Source: Roseovarius sp.
Lineage (GTDB): Bacteria > Pseudomonadota > Alphaproteobacteria > Rhodobacterales > Rhodobacteraceae
Assembly: GCA_027493545.1 (NCBI GenBank)
Contig: JAOSKR010000002.1
Span: forward strand, 248,001-312,000
Reading direction: 5' to 3'
Length of the DNA: 64,000 nt
Made by a program: the position numbers and the translations under genes. Under the pieces are notes generated by a model. The model was given only the letters and a program-made list of their open reading frames with translations, had not been told where the DNA came from and searched no databases. How positions within the stretch are numbered: the stretch's first letter is position 1; every line of letters begins with the position of its first letter. This document shows positions 18,002 through 27,932 of the stretch, piece by piece.

Positions 18002-18304
18002 ATGAAGATTGTCAAAGCTTTTACCGTGCTGTTCGGCGCGACCCTGGTGGCGGGATGTGTCGGCACCCAGGCCGACAAGACCGTCGACAGGCAGATCGGC
18101 GGCAAGAAGCACCTGAGCCAGCTTCAGGCCGGCATCTGGGTCGATCCGCACGGCTGCGATCACTGGATCATCGACGATGGCGCCGAAGGGTATCTCTCGG
18201 CGCGGCTCGATCCCTATGGCAAGCCGGTCTGCTCGGGAACCGCGCCGCCCACCGTGGCGACCGGCGCATTCAAGAGCGGCGGTGAGATCGCCGACCTGAT
18301 CTGA
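18002..18304 (+). CDS. Small lipoprotein with IWVDPxGC module
   Basis: 100 residues. A short signal peptide ends in the lipobox LVAGC (Cys near residue 18), so the protein should be a lipoprotein. Its middle holds GIWVDPHGCDHW, DDGAEGY and GKPVC, the same module as in the OmpA-like protein 10 bp upstream, with both cysteines kept and likely paired as a disulfide. The C-terminus is short and featureless. The two genes look like an operon and the module like a product of local duplication. No function is known to me. Confidence 0.75.
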   Translation: MKIVKAFTVLFGATLVAGCVGTQADKTVDRQIGGKKHLSQLQAGIWVDPHGCDHWIIDDGAEGYLSARLDPYGKPVCSGTAPPTVATGAFKSGGEIADLI

Positions 18305-18453
18305 CCCGGTACCTGAATCGATGATGGTCAGGGTGGCGGACGTCTCGTCCGCCGCCGCCCCGGCCATCAGCCGGGCATTTCGACCCGCTTTGTCTTGCAG
18401 TTGCGCCGGCATCTTGGCACCATGCACGTGTCACGCTGGCTCAGGAGAATTGC

Positions 18454-19479
<1,026 letters not shown>

Positions 19480-19512
19480 GATGCGCGGACCGGGCTGGCG
19501 GCCTGCGCGGCG

Positions 19513-20001
19513 GTGCTGACCGAAACCGTGATCGAGGACAAGCGCTGGCAGGCGGCCGGTCTGGCGATGCTCGCCGAACGCGCGGGCGTGGCGGTGCTCG
19601 ATCATCTCGGGCTCGATCACGCGGATTGGACGATCGCGGTTCTGGGCTGCGATGATGCCCGCATCACGGCGCTGAACGCCGGTTTCCGCAACCGGGCGCA
19701 GCCCACCAACGTGCTGAGCTGGCCCAGCGCCGAGCGCGGCGCCCGCCACCCGGGTGACCGCCCGGCGCCGCCGGTTTCGGGATCTGATCCGGAGCTGGGC
19801 GACATCGCCATCGCCTATGATACCTGCATGCGCGAGGCGGAGGCGGCGGGCCGGAGCCTCGCCGATCATGCCACCCACCTGATCGTGCATGCCACGCTCC
19901 ACCTGCTGGGTTATGATCACCTTCGTGACCAAGATGCCACCTTGATGGAAACATGTGAGGTCGAGATACTTGGCAAACTGGGGATTGCCGACCCATATTG
20001 A
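19513..20001 (+). CDS. ybeY: Endoribonuclease YbeY
   Basis: 162-residue zinc endoribonuclease of the UPF0054 family, acting in 16S rRNA 3' maturation and late ribosome quality control. The diagnostic HxxxHxxxxxH zinc site is HLIVHATLHLLGYDH near residues 128-142; NVLSWP and DIAIAYDT upstream are conserved family segments. The start is probably GTG 19513 (MLTETVIEDKRW); the 33 bp after the PhoH stop hold no better start. Order phoH-ybeY-corC-lnt is the usual one. Confidence 0.93.
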   Translation: MLTETVIEDKRWQAAGLAMLAERAGVAVLDHLGLDHADWTIAVLGCDDARITALNAGFRNRAQPTNVLSWPSAERGARHPGDRPAPPVSGSDPELGDIAIAYDTCMREAEAAGRSLADHATHLIVHATLHLLGYDHLRDQDATLMETCEVEILGKLGIADPY

Positions 20002-20058
20002 AGGTAATAAGGGCGCGCACACCTGGCTGCGCGCCGGGCAACGTTGGAAAAGGACGAG

Positions 20059-20943
20059 ATGGGCGAGAGCACAGAGGCGGCTTCTATCGCGGCGCAGGGC
20101 GCGCAGGCAGAGGACCATGACGAGGACGACGAACAGGGCGGTTTCTTTCGCCGTATCTTGGATGCGTTCAGCAACGGCGACGAGGACGCGGAGAACGGCG
20201 GCGAGCGCCCCGGCGCGGCCGGCGGGCTGGGACTGGTCAATCTCAGCCGCCTGACGGTCGAGGATGTCGCCATCCCCAAGGCCGATATCGTGGCGGTGCC
20301 GGTCGACATGTCCAAGGACGATCTGGTGCAGGTTTTCCGTGACAGCGGCCTGTCGCGCCTGCCGGTCTACGAGGGCACGCTCGACAACCCCGTCGGCATG
20401 GCGCATCTCAAGGATGTGGCGCTGCGCTACGGCTTCAATGGCAAGGGCGGCCGGTTTTCGCTGCGCCCGCTGCTGCGCCCGCTGCTCTATGTGCCGCCGT
20501 CGATGCCGATTGGAGTCTTGCTGCAGAAGATGCAGACCGAGCGCCGTCACATGGCGCTGGTGATCGACGAATACGGCGGCGTCGACGGGCTGGTCACGAT
20601 CGAGGACCTGATCGAACAGGTGGTGGGACAGATCGCCGACGAACATGACATCGAGGACGACACCTGGTGGGTGCAGGAGAAACCGGGCGTCTACCTCGCC
20701 CAGGCCAAGACCCCGCTGGAGGAGTTCGAGGACGAGATCGCGCTGTCGCTGACCGACGCCGATGAGATCGACGAGGAGGAGATCGACACGCTGGGCGGGC
20801 TGGTGTTCATGCTGCTCGGCCGGGTGCCAGTGCGCGGCGAGATGGTCGAGCACCCCGGCGGCGCCGTCTTCGAGGTGGTCGAAGCCGATCCGCGTCGCAT
20901 CAAGCGGCTCAGGGTGCGCCTGCCCGGGGCCACGGACGCCTAG
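20059..20943 (+). CDS. corC: Hemolysin/CorC-type CBS-domain protein
   Basis: 294-residue cytoplasmic protein with an acidic N-terminal linker (EDHDEDDEQGG), a tandem CBS pair (DVAIPKADI through MALVIDEYGGVDGLVTIEDLIEQVVGQI) and a C-terminal CorC/HlyC transporter-associated domain (LGGLVFMLLGRVPVRGE). There is no DUF21 membrane domain, so it is the soluble CorC form implicated in magnesium/cobalt efflux and, in this gene order, in envelope or LPS-linked functions. ATG 20059 (MGESTEAAS) has AAGGAC upstream and is preferred over TTG 20044. It sits 6 bp before lnt. Confidence 0.92.
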   Translation: MGESTEAASIAAQGAQAEDHDEDDEQGGFFRRILDAFSNGDEDAENGGERPGAAGGLGLVNLSRLTVEDVAIPKADIVAVPVDMSKDDLVQVFRDSGLSRLPVYEGTLDNPVGMAHLKDVALRYGFNGKGGRFSLRPLLRPLLYVPPSMPIGVLLQKMQTERRHMALVIDEYGGVDGLVTIEDLIEQVVGQIADEHDIEDDTWWVQEKPGVYLAQAKTPLEEFEDEIALSLTDADEIDEEEIDTLGGLVFMLLGRVPVRGEMVEHPGGAVFEVVEADPRRIKRLRVRLPGATDA

Positions 20944-20949
20944 GCGCGG

Positions 20950-22466
20950 ATGCCCGCGCCCGATCGTCTGCTGAGGTTGCAACCGCGCATGCGGCTGGCC
21001 CTGGCCGTGCCGGTCGGGGCTCTGGGGGCGCTGGGACAGGCTCCGGTGGGGTTCTGGCCGGCAACGGTGGTGGCGCTGGCGCTGGTCTGGGGCTGGGGCG
21101 CGCCGCACCGGACTGGCGCGCGGCGGGGCTCACCGGCATCGCCGCCGGCACCGGGTATTTCCTCGCGGCGCTCTTCTGGATCGTCGAGCCGTTCATGGTC
21201 GATGCCGCGCGGGATGGCTGGATGGCGCCCTTCGCGCTGGTCTTTTTGGCGCTTGGCATGGGGCTTTTCTGGGGCGCGGCGCTGGCGGCAACGCGGGTGG
21301 CCGGCGGCGGTGCGGGCGCATTCATCGCCGCGTTCGTTCTGACCGAGGCGCTGCGCACTTACGCGCTGACCGGCTTCCCCTGGGCACAGGTCGGGCACGC
21401 TCTGATCGACACGCCGCTTCTCTACTGGGCGTCCTGGGCGGGCTCGCTGGGGCTGACGGCGCTCATTGCGATGGCGGCAACGGGGCTGTGGCAACTGCTC
21501 TCGCGCCGTTCCGGCCGGGGGCTCGCGCTGCTGGCGCTGCCGGCGGGGCTTTACGCCGCTGCCGGGGCGCTGACGCCCGAGGCGGTCGCGCCCGGGGACG
21601 CGCCGGTGATCCGTCTGGTCCAGCCCAACGCCCCTCAGCACGAGAAATGGGACCCCGCCAGGGTGCGTGTCTTTTTCGAGCGTCAGATCGCCTTTACCGC
21701 CGCCCCGCCCGAGGGTCCGGCACCGGCGCTGATCGTGTGGCCCGAGACGGCAATCCCCTGGCCGCTCGATGACGCGCAACCGGCCTTCGATGCCATCGCG
21801 CGGGCCGCCGGAGGCATCCCGGTGGTGCTGGGGCTGCAACGCCGCGAGGGCGTGCGCTATTACAACTCGCTCATCCGGCTCGATGCCGGCGGGGCAGTGA
21901 CGGCGGTCTACGACAAGCATCACCTGGTGCCCTTTGGCGAGTATGTGCCCTTTGGCGACTATCTGGAAAGATTCGGCATTCAGGGGCTCGCGGCCAATGA
22001 CGGGCACGGCTATTCGGCCGGGCCGGGGCCGAGGGTGATCGGGCTCGGTGCGCTCGGCCGGGCGCTGCCGCTGATCTGCTACGAGGGAGTCTTCCCCCGG
22101 GACGTGGGCGCCTACGAGGAACGGCCCGATCTGCTTCTCCTGATCACCAACGACGCCTGGTTCGGACAGGTCGCGGGGCCCTATCAGCATCTTGCCCAGG
22201 CCCGGCTGCGCAGCGCCGAACAGGGCCTGCCGATGATCCGCGTCGCCAATACCGGCGTCTCGGCGATGATCGACGCGCGCGGCCGGGTGCGCGCGCACCT
22301 GCCGCTGGGCGGCACGGGCTGGATCGACACGCCCCTGCCGCCGGCGCTGCCGGCCACGCCCTATGCCCGAACGGGGGATGCGCCGATCGTCGCCATCGCC
22401 TTGATCTTGCTGGCGTTGTCGTGGCTCGACCACAGCCGCCGCACCGGGCGCAGCCGCCGCATTTAG
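20950..22466 (+). CDS. lnt: Apolipoprotein N-acyltransferase (apparent frameshift)
   Basis: Inner-membrane acyltransferase that completes lipoprotein maturation. Hydrophobic helices form the first 190 residues; the nitrilase-like domain has the Glu-Lys-Cys triad in [24 protein letters not shown] and [11 protein letters not shown], and LITNDAWF is also typical. A final C-terminal helix follows ([14 protein letters not shown]). The frame breaks near 21100-21113: upstream sequence reads [17 protein letters not shown] and downstream [20 protein letters not shown] in another frame. One missing base there restores about 505 residues, the normal length. Its last codons lie just before the metK riboswitch. 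Confidence 0.92.
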
Positions 22467-22505
22467 GCGTTGACGCCCCGACACCCCCCGCCTATGCATT
22501 TGCGA

Positions 22506-22552
22506 TCCGTCACAACGGCTTCCTGGCGTGGCGGAGGAACACCCAATGGAGC
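22506..22552 (+). promoter_or_regulatory. SAM/SAH riboswitch upstream of metK
   Basis: The core CACAACGGCTTCCTGGCGTG matches the SAM/SAH riboswitch known from Rhodobacterales metK leaders. P1 is TCCGTCAC (22506-22513) with GTGGCGGA (22528-22535), 8 pairs including one G-T. The pseudoknot pairs GCTTCC (22518-22523) with GGAGC (22548-22552), and GGAG is also the metK ribosome-binding site 8 nt before ATG 22560. SAM or SAH binding should therefore block initiation of SAM synthetase translation. The stretch between P1 and the 3' pseudoknot strand is 12 nt, longer than in the short structural model I recall. Confidence 0.9.
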
Positions 22553-22559
22553 GATTTTC

Positions 22560-23739
22560 ATGACCCGTCAGAATTATGTCTTCACCTCCGAATCGGTCTC
22601 GGAGGGGCATCCCGACAAGGTATGCGACCGTATCTCGGATGCGATCCTCGATGCGCTGCTGACCGAGGACCCGATGGCGCGGGTGGCCTGCGAGACCTTT
22701 GCCACCACCAACCGGGTGATCATCGGCGGCGAGATCGGGCTGACGGATCAGGACAAGCTGCACCACTACATGGGCTGCATCGAGCAGATCGCCCGCGACT
22801 GCATCCGCGACATCGGCTACGAGCAGGAGAAGTTCCACTGGAACACCTGCGAGATCACCAACCTGCTGCACGAGCAATCCGCCCATATCGCGCAGGGCGT
22901 GGTCGGCGCGGGCAACCGCGACGAGGGGGCGGGGGATCAGGGCATCATGTTCGGCTTTGCCACCAACGAGACCCGGGCGCTGATGCCGGCGCCGCTCCAG
23001 TATGCCCACGCGATCCTGCGCCGGCTGGCGGAGGTGCGCAAATCGGGGTCGAGCCGGCGCTGGGCCCGGACGCCAAGTCGCAGCTCTCGGTGCGCTACGA
23101 GGGCGGCAAGCCGGTCGGGGTGGCGTCGCTGGTGCTCTCGACCCAGCATTTCGACGAAGACCTGACGAGCGAGGATATCCGCAAGATCGTGGAGCCCTAT
23201 ATCCGCGAGGTGCTGCCCGATGGCTGGCTCACGCACGAGACCGTGTGGCACGTCAACCCCACCGGCAAGTTCGTGATCGGGGGGCCGGACGGCGATGCCG
23301 GGCTGACCGGCCGCAAGATCATCGTCGACACCTATGGCGGTGCCGCGCCGCATGGCGGGGGGCGTTCTCGGGCAAGGATCCGAGCAAGGTCGATCGCTCG
23401 GCGGCCTATGCGGCGCGCTACCTGGCCAAGAACGTGGTTGCTGCCGGGATGGCGGATCGCTGCACCATTCAGCTCTCCTATGCCATCGGCGTGGCACAGC
23501 CGCTGTCGATCTATGCCGACACCCACGGCACCGGCGAGGTCGACCCCGCCGCCATCGAGCGGGCGATCCGCGTCTCGATGGACCTGACCCCGCGCGGCAT
23601 TCGCGAACATTTGCAGCTCAATCGCCCGATCTATCAGCGCACCGCGGCCTATGGCCATTTCGGGCGCGAACCGCAGGCCGATGGCGGCTTCAGCTGGGAA
23701 CGGACCGACCTTGTCGAGACGTTGACCCGGGCGGTCTGA
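22560..23739 (+). CDS. metK: S-adenosylmethionine synthetase (two apparent frameshifts)
   Basis: Makes SAM from methionine and ATP; cytoplasmic and essential. The start [20 protein letters not shown], the P-loop-like [12 protein letters not shown] and the C-terminal VDTYGG segment are diagnostic. The open frame is broken twice: one G is missing from the G4 run at 23045-23048 (restoring [16 protein letters not shown]) and one from the G6 run at 23357-23362 (restoring [18 protein letters not shown]). With both restored the protein has 393 residues, the normal length. Translation is governed by the SAM/SAH riboswitch overlapping its ribosome-binding site. The frameshifts are almost certainly sequence errors. 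Confidence 0.95.
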
Positions 23740-23746
23740 CGGGAGC

Positions 23747-23816
23747 AGGGGGCGCTGCCCCCTCGTCGCGCGCGGTTCGCGCGCGACTCCCCCGAGGTAT
23801 TTGCAGCCAGATGAAG
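23747..23816 (+). repeat. Composite intergenic element, copy C
   Basis: Begins 7 bp after the metK stop. An AGGGGGC-GCT-GCCCCCT hairpin (23747-23763) and a 9-bp GTCGCGCGC/GCGCGCGAC hairpin (23765-23787) precede CCCCCGAGGTATTTGC and AGATGAAG. Same layout and orientation relative to the upstream gene as copies B and E. Confidence 0.7.
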
Positions 23817-23971
23817 ATCCCGGATCATGGTTGCAGGCCGCGGAAAAGAAAAAGACAGATATGGCGGAAATGTACCAGAAAGTCGCGTATTCTGTGGATA
23901 ACACTCCTGTCGGGCATGCATTTTCATGTGTTCGGGCAGGGGGTATGGCCGACCCGCGCGGGGGCCTCGCG

Positions 23972-24687
23972 ATGAGCGGGCCGTCGCATGGCGCCGGCAC
24001 GCCGCGGCGCAATCTCTATGGCCGGATCGGAGGCAAGGGGCTGCGCCGATCGCTGCGGACCTATCTGGAAGAGGATCTGGAGCGGCTGTCTCTGGGCGCG
24101 GTTGGCCGGGACGTGAACCCGGGCCGCGAAGAACTCGATCTGACGCGGTTTTTCGGAGATCGCGACATCTGGCTCGAAGTCGGGTTCGGCAGCGGCGAGC
24201 ACCTTGTGCATCAGGCCTTGCGCCATCCCGGGCTGGGGCTGATCGGGTGTGAGCCCTACATCAACGGGTTGGCGGCGCTGCTGGGAAAGATCCGCCGGGC
24301 GGGGTGCGGCAACATCCGCATCCACCCCGGCGATGCGCGCGATCTTTTCGATGTGCTGCCCGAGCGCTCGATCGCGCGGGCCTTTCTGCTCTACCCCGAC
24401 CCCTGGCCGAAGAAACGCCACCATCGCCGCCGTTTCGTCACGCCCGAGCACCTGGGGCCGCTGGCGCGGGCGCTGAAGCCCGGCGCGATCTTTCGTGTCG
24501 CCACCGACATTCCCGATTATGTGCGCCAGACGCTTCAGGAGGTGCCGCGCCACGGCTTTGCCTGGCTTGCCGAGGGCCCGGGCGACTGGCGTGTCCCCGG
24601 GATGGCTGGCTGTCCACGCGCTACGAGAAAAAGGCCCTGCAGGCGGGGCGTGTACCGCATTATCTGACGTTCCGGCGTGAAGAATAG
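23972..24687 (+). CDS. trmB: tRNA (guanine-N7-)-methyltransferase (apparent frameshift)
   Basis: SAM-dependent methyltransferase that forms m7G46 in tRNA. Family segments: PRRNLYGRIGGKGLR, the SAM loop WLEVGFGSGEHL, IGCEPYINGLAALL, and the catalytic/tRNA-binding YPDPWPKKRHHRRR. The frame fails after GDWRVP: adding one C to the C4 run at 24595-24598 restores DGWLSTRYEKKALQAGR and an end at TAG 24685-24687, giving 238 residues. ATG 23972 (MSGPSHGAG) fits homologues; ATG 23945 is in frame. It follows metK on the same strand, but an AT-rich 130-bp leader after repeat C suggests its own promoter. Confidence 0.92.
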
Positions 24688-24722
24688 GTTTTATCTCAAC
24701 AGGCTGGAGGGCGAAGTTCAGG

Positions 24723-25888
24723 TTACGCCGCCAGCCGCCTGCCCAGCCGGTCGAGCATGTCGAGGCATTGCTGCAACTGGTCGATCGAGACGAATTCGTC
24801 GGGCTTGTGCGCCTGCTCGATGGAGCCCGGGCCGCAGACCACCGCCGACATGCCAAGGGTCTGAAAGAGGCCGGCCTCGGTGCCGAAGGCGACCAGCCCG
24901 GCGGTCCGGGCGCCGGTCAGTTCCATCAGGATGTCGCGGGCCTCGTTGGCGTCGGCGGGAACCAGGCCCTCGACCTCGCCGATCGTCTCGGTGACGATGT
25001 CGGCTTCGGGACAGATCGCGCGCATGGCCGGTAACAGACTGTCATGGCAGTATTCCTTCAGGTCGGTGCTGACGAAAACGGCATCCTTTTTCCTGCACCG
25101 GGCGCATCTCCCATTCGACCTCGGCGCTGCCGGCGATGACGTTGTGGGCGACGCCGCCCTTGAGGCAGCCGGTGTTGATCGTGGTCCGGGGCGGATCGAA
25201 CCGGCTGCCGGCGGGGGCGCGAGCACGCAATGTGTCCTTGAGTTCCAGAAGTCGGTTGACGTAACGCGCGGCGTATTCCACCGCGTTCACACCACGGTCG
25301 GGGGGCAGAGCCGTGTCCGGCAAGTCCGGTGAAGCGGGTGGTATATTCGTAGCAGCCCTTGTGGCCTTCGATGATCCGCATCGAGGTGGGTTCGCCGATC
25401 ACTGCAACCGAGGGACGCAAGCCCTTGTCCTGAAGGGATTTTACAAGAGCTTGCCCGCCAAGGCAGCCGACCTCTTCGTCATAGGTGAAGGCAAAATGAA
25501 CCGGGCGCTCGCGCACCCTTTCGGCAAGGACCGGCGCCATCGCCGTGGCGGCGGCGATGAACCCCTTCATGTCGCAGGCGCCGCGGCCGTAAAGCCGCCC
25601 GCCGTGCTCGATCATCTGGAAGGGATCGCTGGCCCAGTCCTGATCCTTGGCCGGCACCACGTCGGAATGCCCCGATAACACGATTCCGCCATCAACTTCG
25701 GGGCCTATCGTGGCGAAAAGGTTCGCTTTATGGCCGATTTCGTCATGGAAGATGTCGATCCGTGCGCCGGAGTCCTCGAGCCGGTACGCGAGATAGGCGA
25801 TCATGTCGAGATTGCTGAGTTCGGAAACCGTGGGAAAGGCGATCAGATCGCCCAGCAAAGCCACTGCCTCGGAAAGCTGCGCCGTCAC
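24723..25888 (-). CDS. argE: Acetylornithine deacetylase (two apparent frameshifts)
   Basis: M20-family zinc deacetylase of arginine synthesis, releasing ornithine from N-acetylornithine. Metal and catalytic residues lie in LSGHSDVVPAKDQDW, YGRGACDMKGF, TYDEEVGCLGG and GEPTSM; the C-terminus has GTEAGLFQ and ends near LGRRLAA. Two extra bases break the frame: one in the G6 run at 25300-25305 (restoring GHGSAPDRGVNAVEYAARY) and one near 25085-25091 (restoring PVQEKDAVFVSTDLK). The corrected length is 387 residues from GTG 25888 (VTAQLSEAVALLGDL). An M20 peptidase of other specificity is possible, but the match to ArgE is good. Confidence 0.88.
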
Positions 25889-26095
25889 CGCGTCCCACCC
25901 CGCTGTTGGAAAACCCCGGCGACTCTGTTGAGGGCAGGGCGTGGCGTCAAGACAAATCTTGAAAACCGGCGGATCGCGACAAATGACGAAGTGAATGAAC
26001 GGCATGGATTTCCGATGATATTACCATGCAGAACGACGAAATATCAGGCAGAACACCAATAGTGGGCAGTTTTGGCGATGGCGGCCAAGGAGCAT

Positions 26096-26458
26096 GCGCG
26101 GAGGGCCTGTAAGCCGGATTCTGTACCGGGGCATGAACCCCGGCGATGACCATTCATCTGGGCCCGCCGTTGCCGGCGGGCTCGTGCTGCCAACCCGGAC
26201 CGCGGGGCCAAGGCGGCCCGGTGTGCGGTCCCTATTCGGCATTGCTCCCGGTGGGGCTTGCCGTGCCGGTCCGGTTGCCCGTCCCGCGGTGGGCTCTTAC
26301 CCCACCGTTTCACCCTTACCCCGGCGCGATGCCGGGGCGGTCTGATTTCTGTGGCGCTTTCCCTCGGGTTTCCCCGGCCGGGCGTTACCCGGCACCGTCG
26401 CCTTGTGGAGTCCGGACTTTCCTCACCCCGGGGGGTGCGGCCATCCGGCCCTCCGCGC
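26096..26458 (-). ncRNA. rnpB: RNase P RNA component (bacterial type A)
   Basis: Catalytic RNA of RNase P, which matures tRNA 5' ends. On the minus strand the ends form the P1 helix: GCGCGGAGGGCC at the 5' end (26458-26447) pairs perfectly with GGCCCTCCGCGC at the 3' end (26107-26096). The universally conserved GAGGAAAGTCCGGACTC is at 26424-26408 and the 3' signature ACAGAATCCGGCTTACAGG at about 26127-26106. Length of about 363 nt plus flanks is normal for Alphaproteobacteria. The gene starts only about 10 bp after the amidase stop codon, so its promoter must lie in that gap or in the 3' end of the amidase gene. Confidence 0.97.
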
Positions 26459-26467
26459 AGGTATCAC

Positions 26468-27160
26468 TTAGGTATCCGGGGCCGTCCGGTCAACCGGGAA
26501 GCGGCGGGCGAGATCGGCGGCAAGGGCGGTGTCAGTGGCGTCCGCCGGCCCCGAGGCCCAGGGGCGAAAGCGCAGGCGGAAGGCGGCGAGCAATGCCGCC
26601 TCGTCCACATCGGCGGTGTAGCCAAAGGCCCTGGCGTGGCTGAGGAAAGCGCCGCCCGGGATGGTGTTTTGGGGCCAGACCGACAGGCCTGAGAGCGCCA
26701 GCCGCCGCCAGTCGAAACGCGCCCCGGGGTCGGATTTCCGCCCCGGCGCCATGTCGGCATGGGCGATGACGCGGGCCGCCGGGATGCCCCGCCGCATCAT
26801 CACGTCGGCAAGCAGCCGCTCGAGCGCGGCCATCTGCGGCTCGGGAAAGGGGCGGTCGCCGGGATTGGCCAGTTCGATGCCGATGGAGTGTGAATTGACG
26901 TCCCTCACCGCCCCCCAGCACCCGGCCCCGGCATGCCAGGCGCGGCGCGCCTCCGCCACCAGTTGCCACACCTCGCCGGCCTCGGAGACAAGGTAATGGG
27001 CCGAAACCTGCGTGCCGGCGTCGCACAGCCGGGCGCGGGCGTCGGCGCAATCGGGCATGCCGGTGTGGTGCAGCACGATCAGATCGGGCACCGCGCCGCC
27101 CCGGCGCGGGCCGTGATTGGGCGAGGGGCAGGGCCGCGCGCCGCAATGGTCGGGCGTCAC
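26468..27160 (-). CDS. N-acetylmuramoyl-L-alanine amidase (AmpD/amidase_2 type)
   Basis: 230-residue zinc amidase of the PGRP/AmpD fold. Ligands and catalytic residues: LIVLHHTGM (first His), SIGIELANPGDR (Glu), and IAHADMAPGRKSDPG (His and Asp). There is no signal peptide, so a cytoplasmic role in recycling anhydromuropeptides, as for AmpD, is likely. GTG at 27160 gives the family-like start VTPDHCGARPCPSPNHG. It begins one base after the stop of the upstream excalibur-type lipoprotein gene, so the two are one operon. rnpB follows immediately downstream. Confidence 0.88.
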   Translation of the reverse strand: MTPDHCGARPCPSPNHGPRRGGAVPDLIVLHHTGMPDCADARARLCDAGTQVSAHYLVSEAGEVWQLVAEARRAWHAGAGCWGAVRDVNSHSIGIELANPGDRPFPEPQMAALERLLADVMMRRGIPAARVIAHADMAPGRKSDPGARFDWRRLALSGLSVWPQNTIPGGAFLSHARAFGYTADVDEAALLAAFRLRFRPWASGPADATDTALAADLARRFPVDRTAPDT

Positions 27161-27161
27161 C

Positions 27162-27878
27162 TCAGCCCTGCACCGCCATGCGGAAGGGCGCCGGATCCCA
27201 GCCGCAGGCAAAGCCGTCGCCATCGGGATCGAGGCCCAGCCGGTCACGCTCGGGCCCGCCCTTTTCCAGGAAGTCGAGCTGGGCGCGGTCGGCCGAGGGA
27301 TACTTGGCGCAGTTGCGCTCGAACCGGGACTGCTTGTTGATGCCGATGCGCGTATAGACCTTCGTGCCCACCGGCTGGGTGGCAGAAAGTGCGTAGGAGA
27401 CGATGTTGGGCCCGGTGTCGCCGTGGCGCGCCGGCATGGCGGTGGGCTCGATCACCTGGTAGTGATCACGGTTGCGCTCGATCAGCGCGGCGTCGCTTTC
27501 GATCGAGCGCACGCTGCCCACGGCCTCGAAATCGTTTTCCTCGGAAATGCCGGTCGGGGTTTCCACCGTGCGCGGCGGTGGGTTGCCGGGGCTGGCCTGA
27601 AGCGGCTCCTCGCCGGAATTGGTCCGTGTCGCGGCAAGTGCGGCCTGGGTTTCGGCGGCGATGTCGGCGCTGCTCTGGGGCTCGGCCGCGGCCATGTCCA
27701 CCGCAGCGTCGCCGCCGATCGGCGTGGTGGCGATCAGCGGCGCCGCCGGAACGGTGGGGGATTCGTCCGAAATCGCGCGTGCCGGCGGCAGCGCCGACAC
27801 GCCCGCGGCGCTGTCGGGAATGCCGGGCGAGCACGCCGCCACGATCGCGGTGGCGGCAAGAATGGGTATGAGGCGCAT
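27162..27878 (-). CDS. Lipoprotein with C-terminal excalibur-like domain
   Basis: 238 residues. The signal peptide MRLIPILAATAIVAAC ends in a lipobox (VAAC), predicting lipid attachment near residue 16. A long low-complexity, alanine/proline/serine-rich spacer spans about residues 20-150. The last 60 residues carry paired cysteines (RNCAKYPSADRAQ and GFACGWDP) around DPDGDGFACGW, the calcium-binding excalibur signature DxDxDGxxC. It probably acts at the cell surface or periplasm. ATG 27878 is preferred for its signal peptide; ATG 27896 lies within a 19-bp tandem duplication. It shares an operon with the amidase. Confidence 0.75.
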   Translation of the reverse strand: MRLIPILAATAIVAACSPGIPDSAAGVSALPPARAISDESPTVPAAPLIATTPIGGDAAVDMAAAEPQSSADIAAETQAALAATRTNSGEEPLQASPGNPPPRTVETPTGISEENDFEAVGSVRSIESDAALIERNRDHYQVIEPTAMPARHGDTGPNIVSYALSATQPVGTKVYTRIGINKQSRFERNCAKYPSADRAQLDFLEKGGPERDRLGLDPDGDGFACGWDPAPFRMAVQG

Positions 27879-27884
27879 CTGCTG

Positions 27885-27924
27885 TTGTCCTGCCATTGGT
27901 CTTTTGTCCTGCCATTGGTCTTTT
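27885..27924. repeat. 19-bp tandem duplication at an operon 5' end
   Basis: TTGTCCTGCCATTGGTCTT occurs twice in a row (27885-27903 and 27904-27922), with two more matching bases. It covers the ribosome-binding area of the excalibur lipoprotein gene, read from the minus strand as AGGACAA, and duplicates that site. It is probably a recent local slip duplication. Confidence 0.75.
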
Positions 27925-27932
27925 CAGTGATT

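Noticed and set aside
22560..23739. metK, gatA, prmC, lptD and other core genes as pseudogenes
   Set aside because: Several are essential and all breaks are one-base indels, mostly in homopolymers; consensus error is far more likely.
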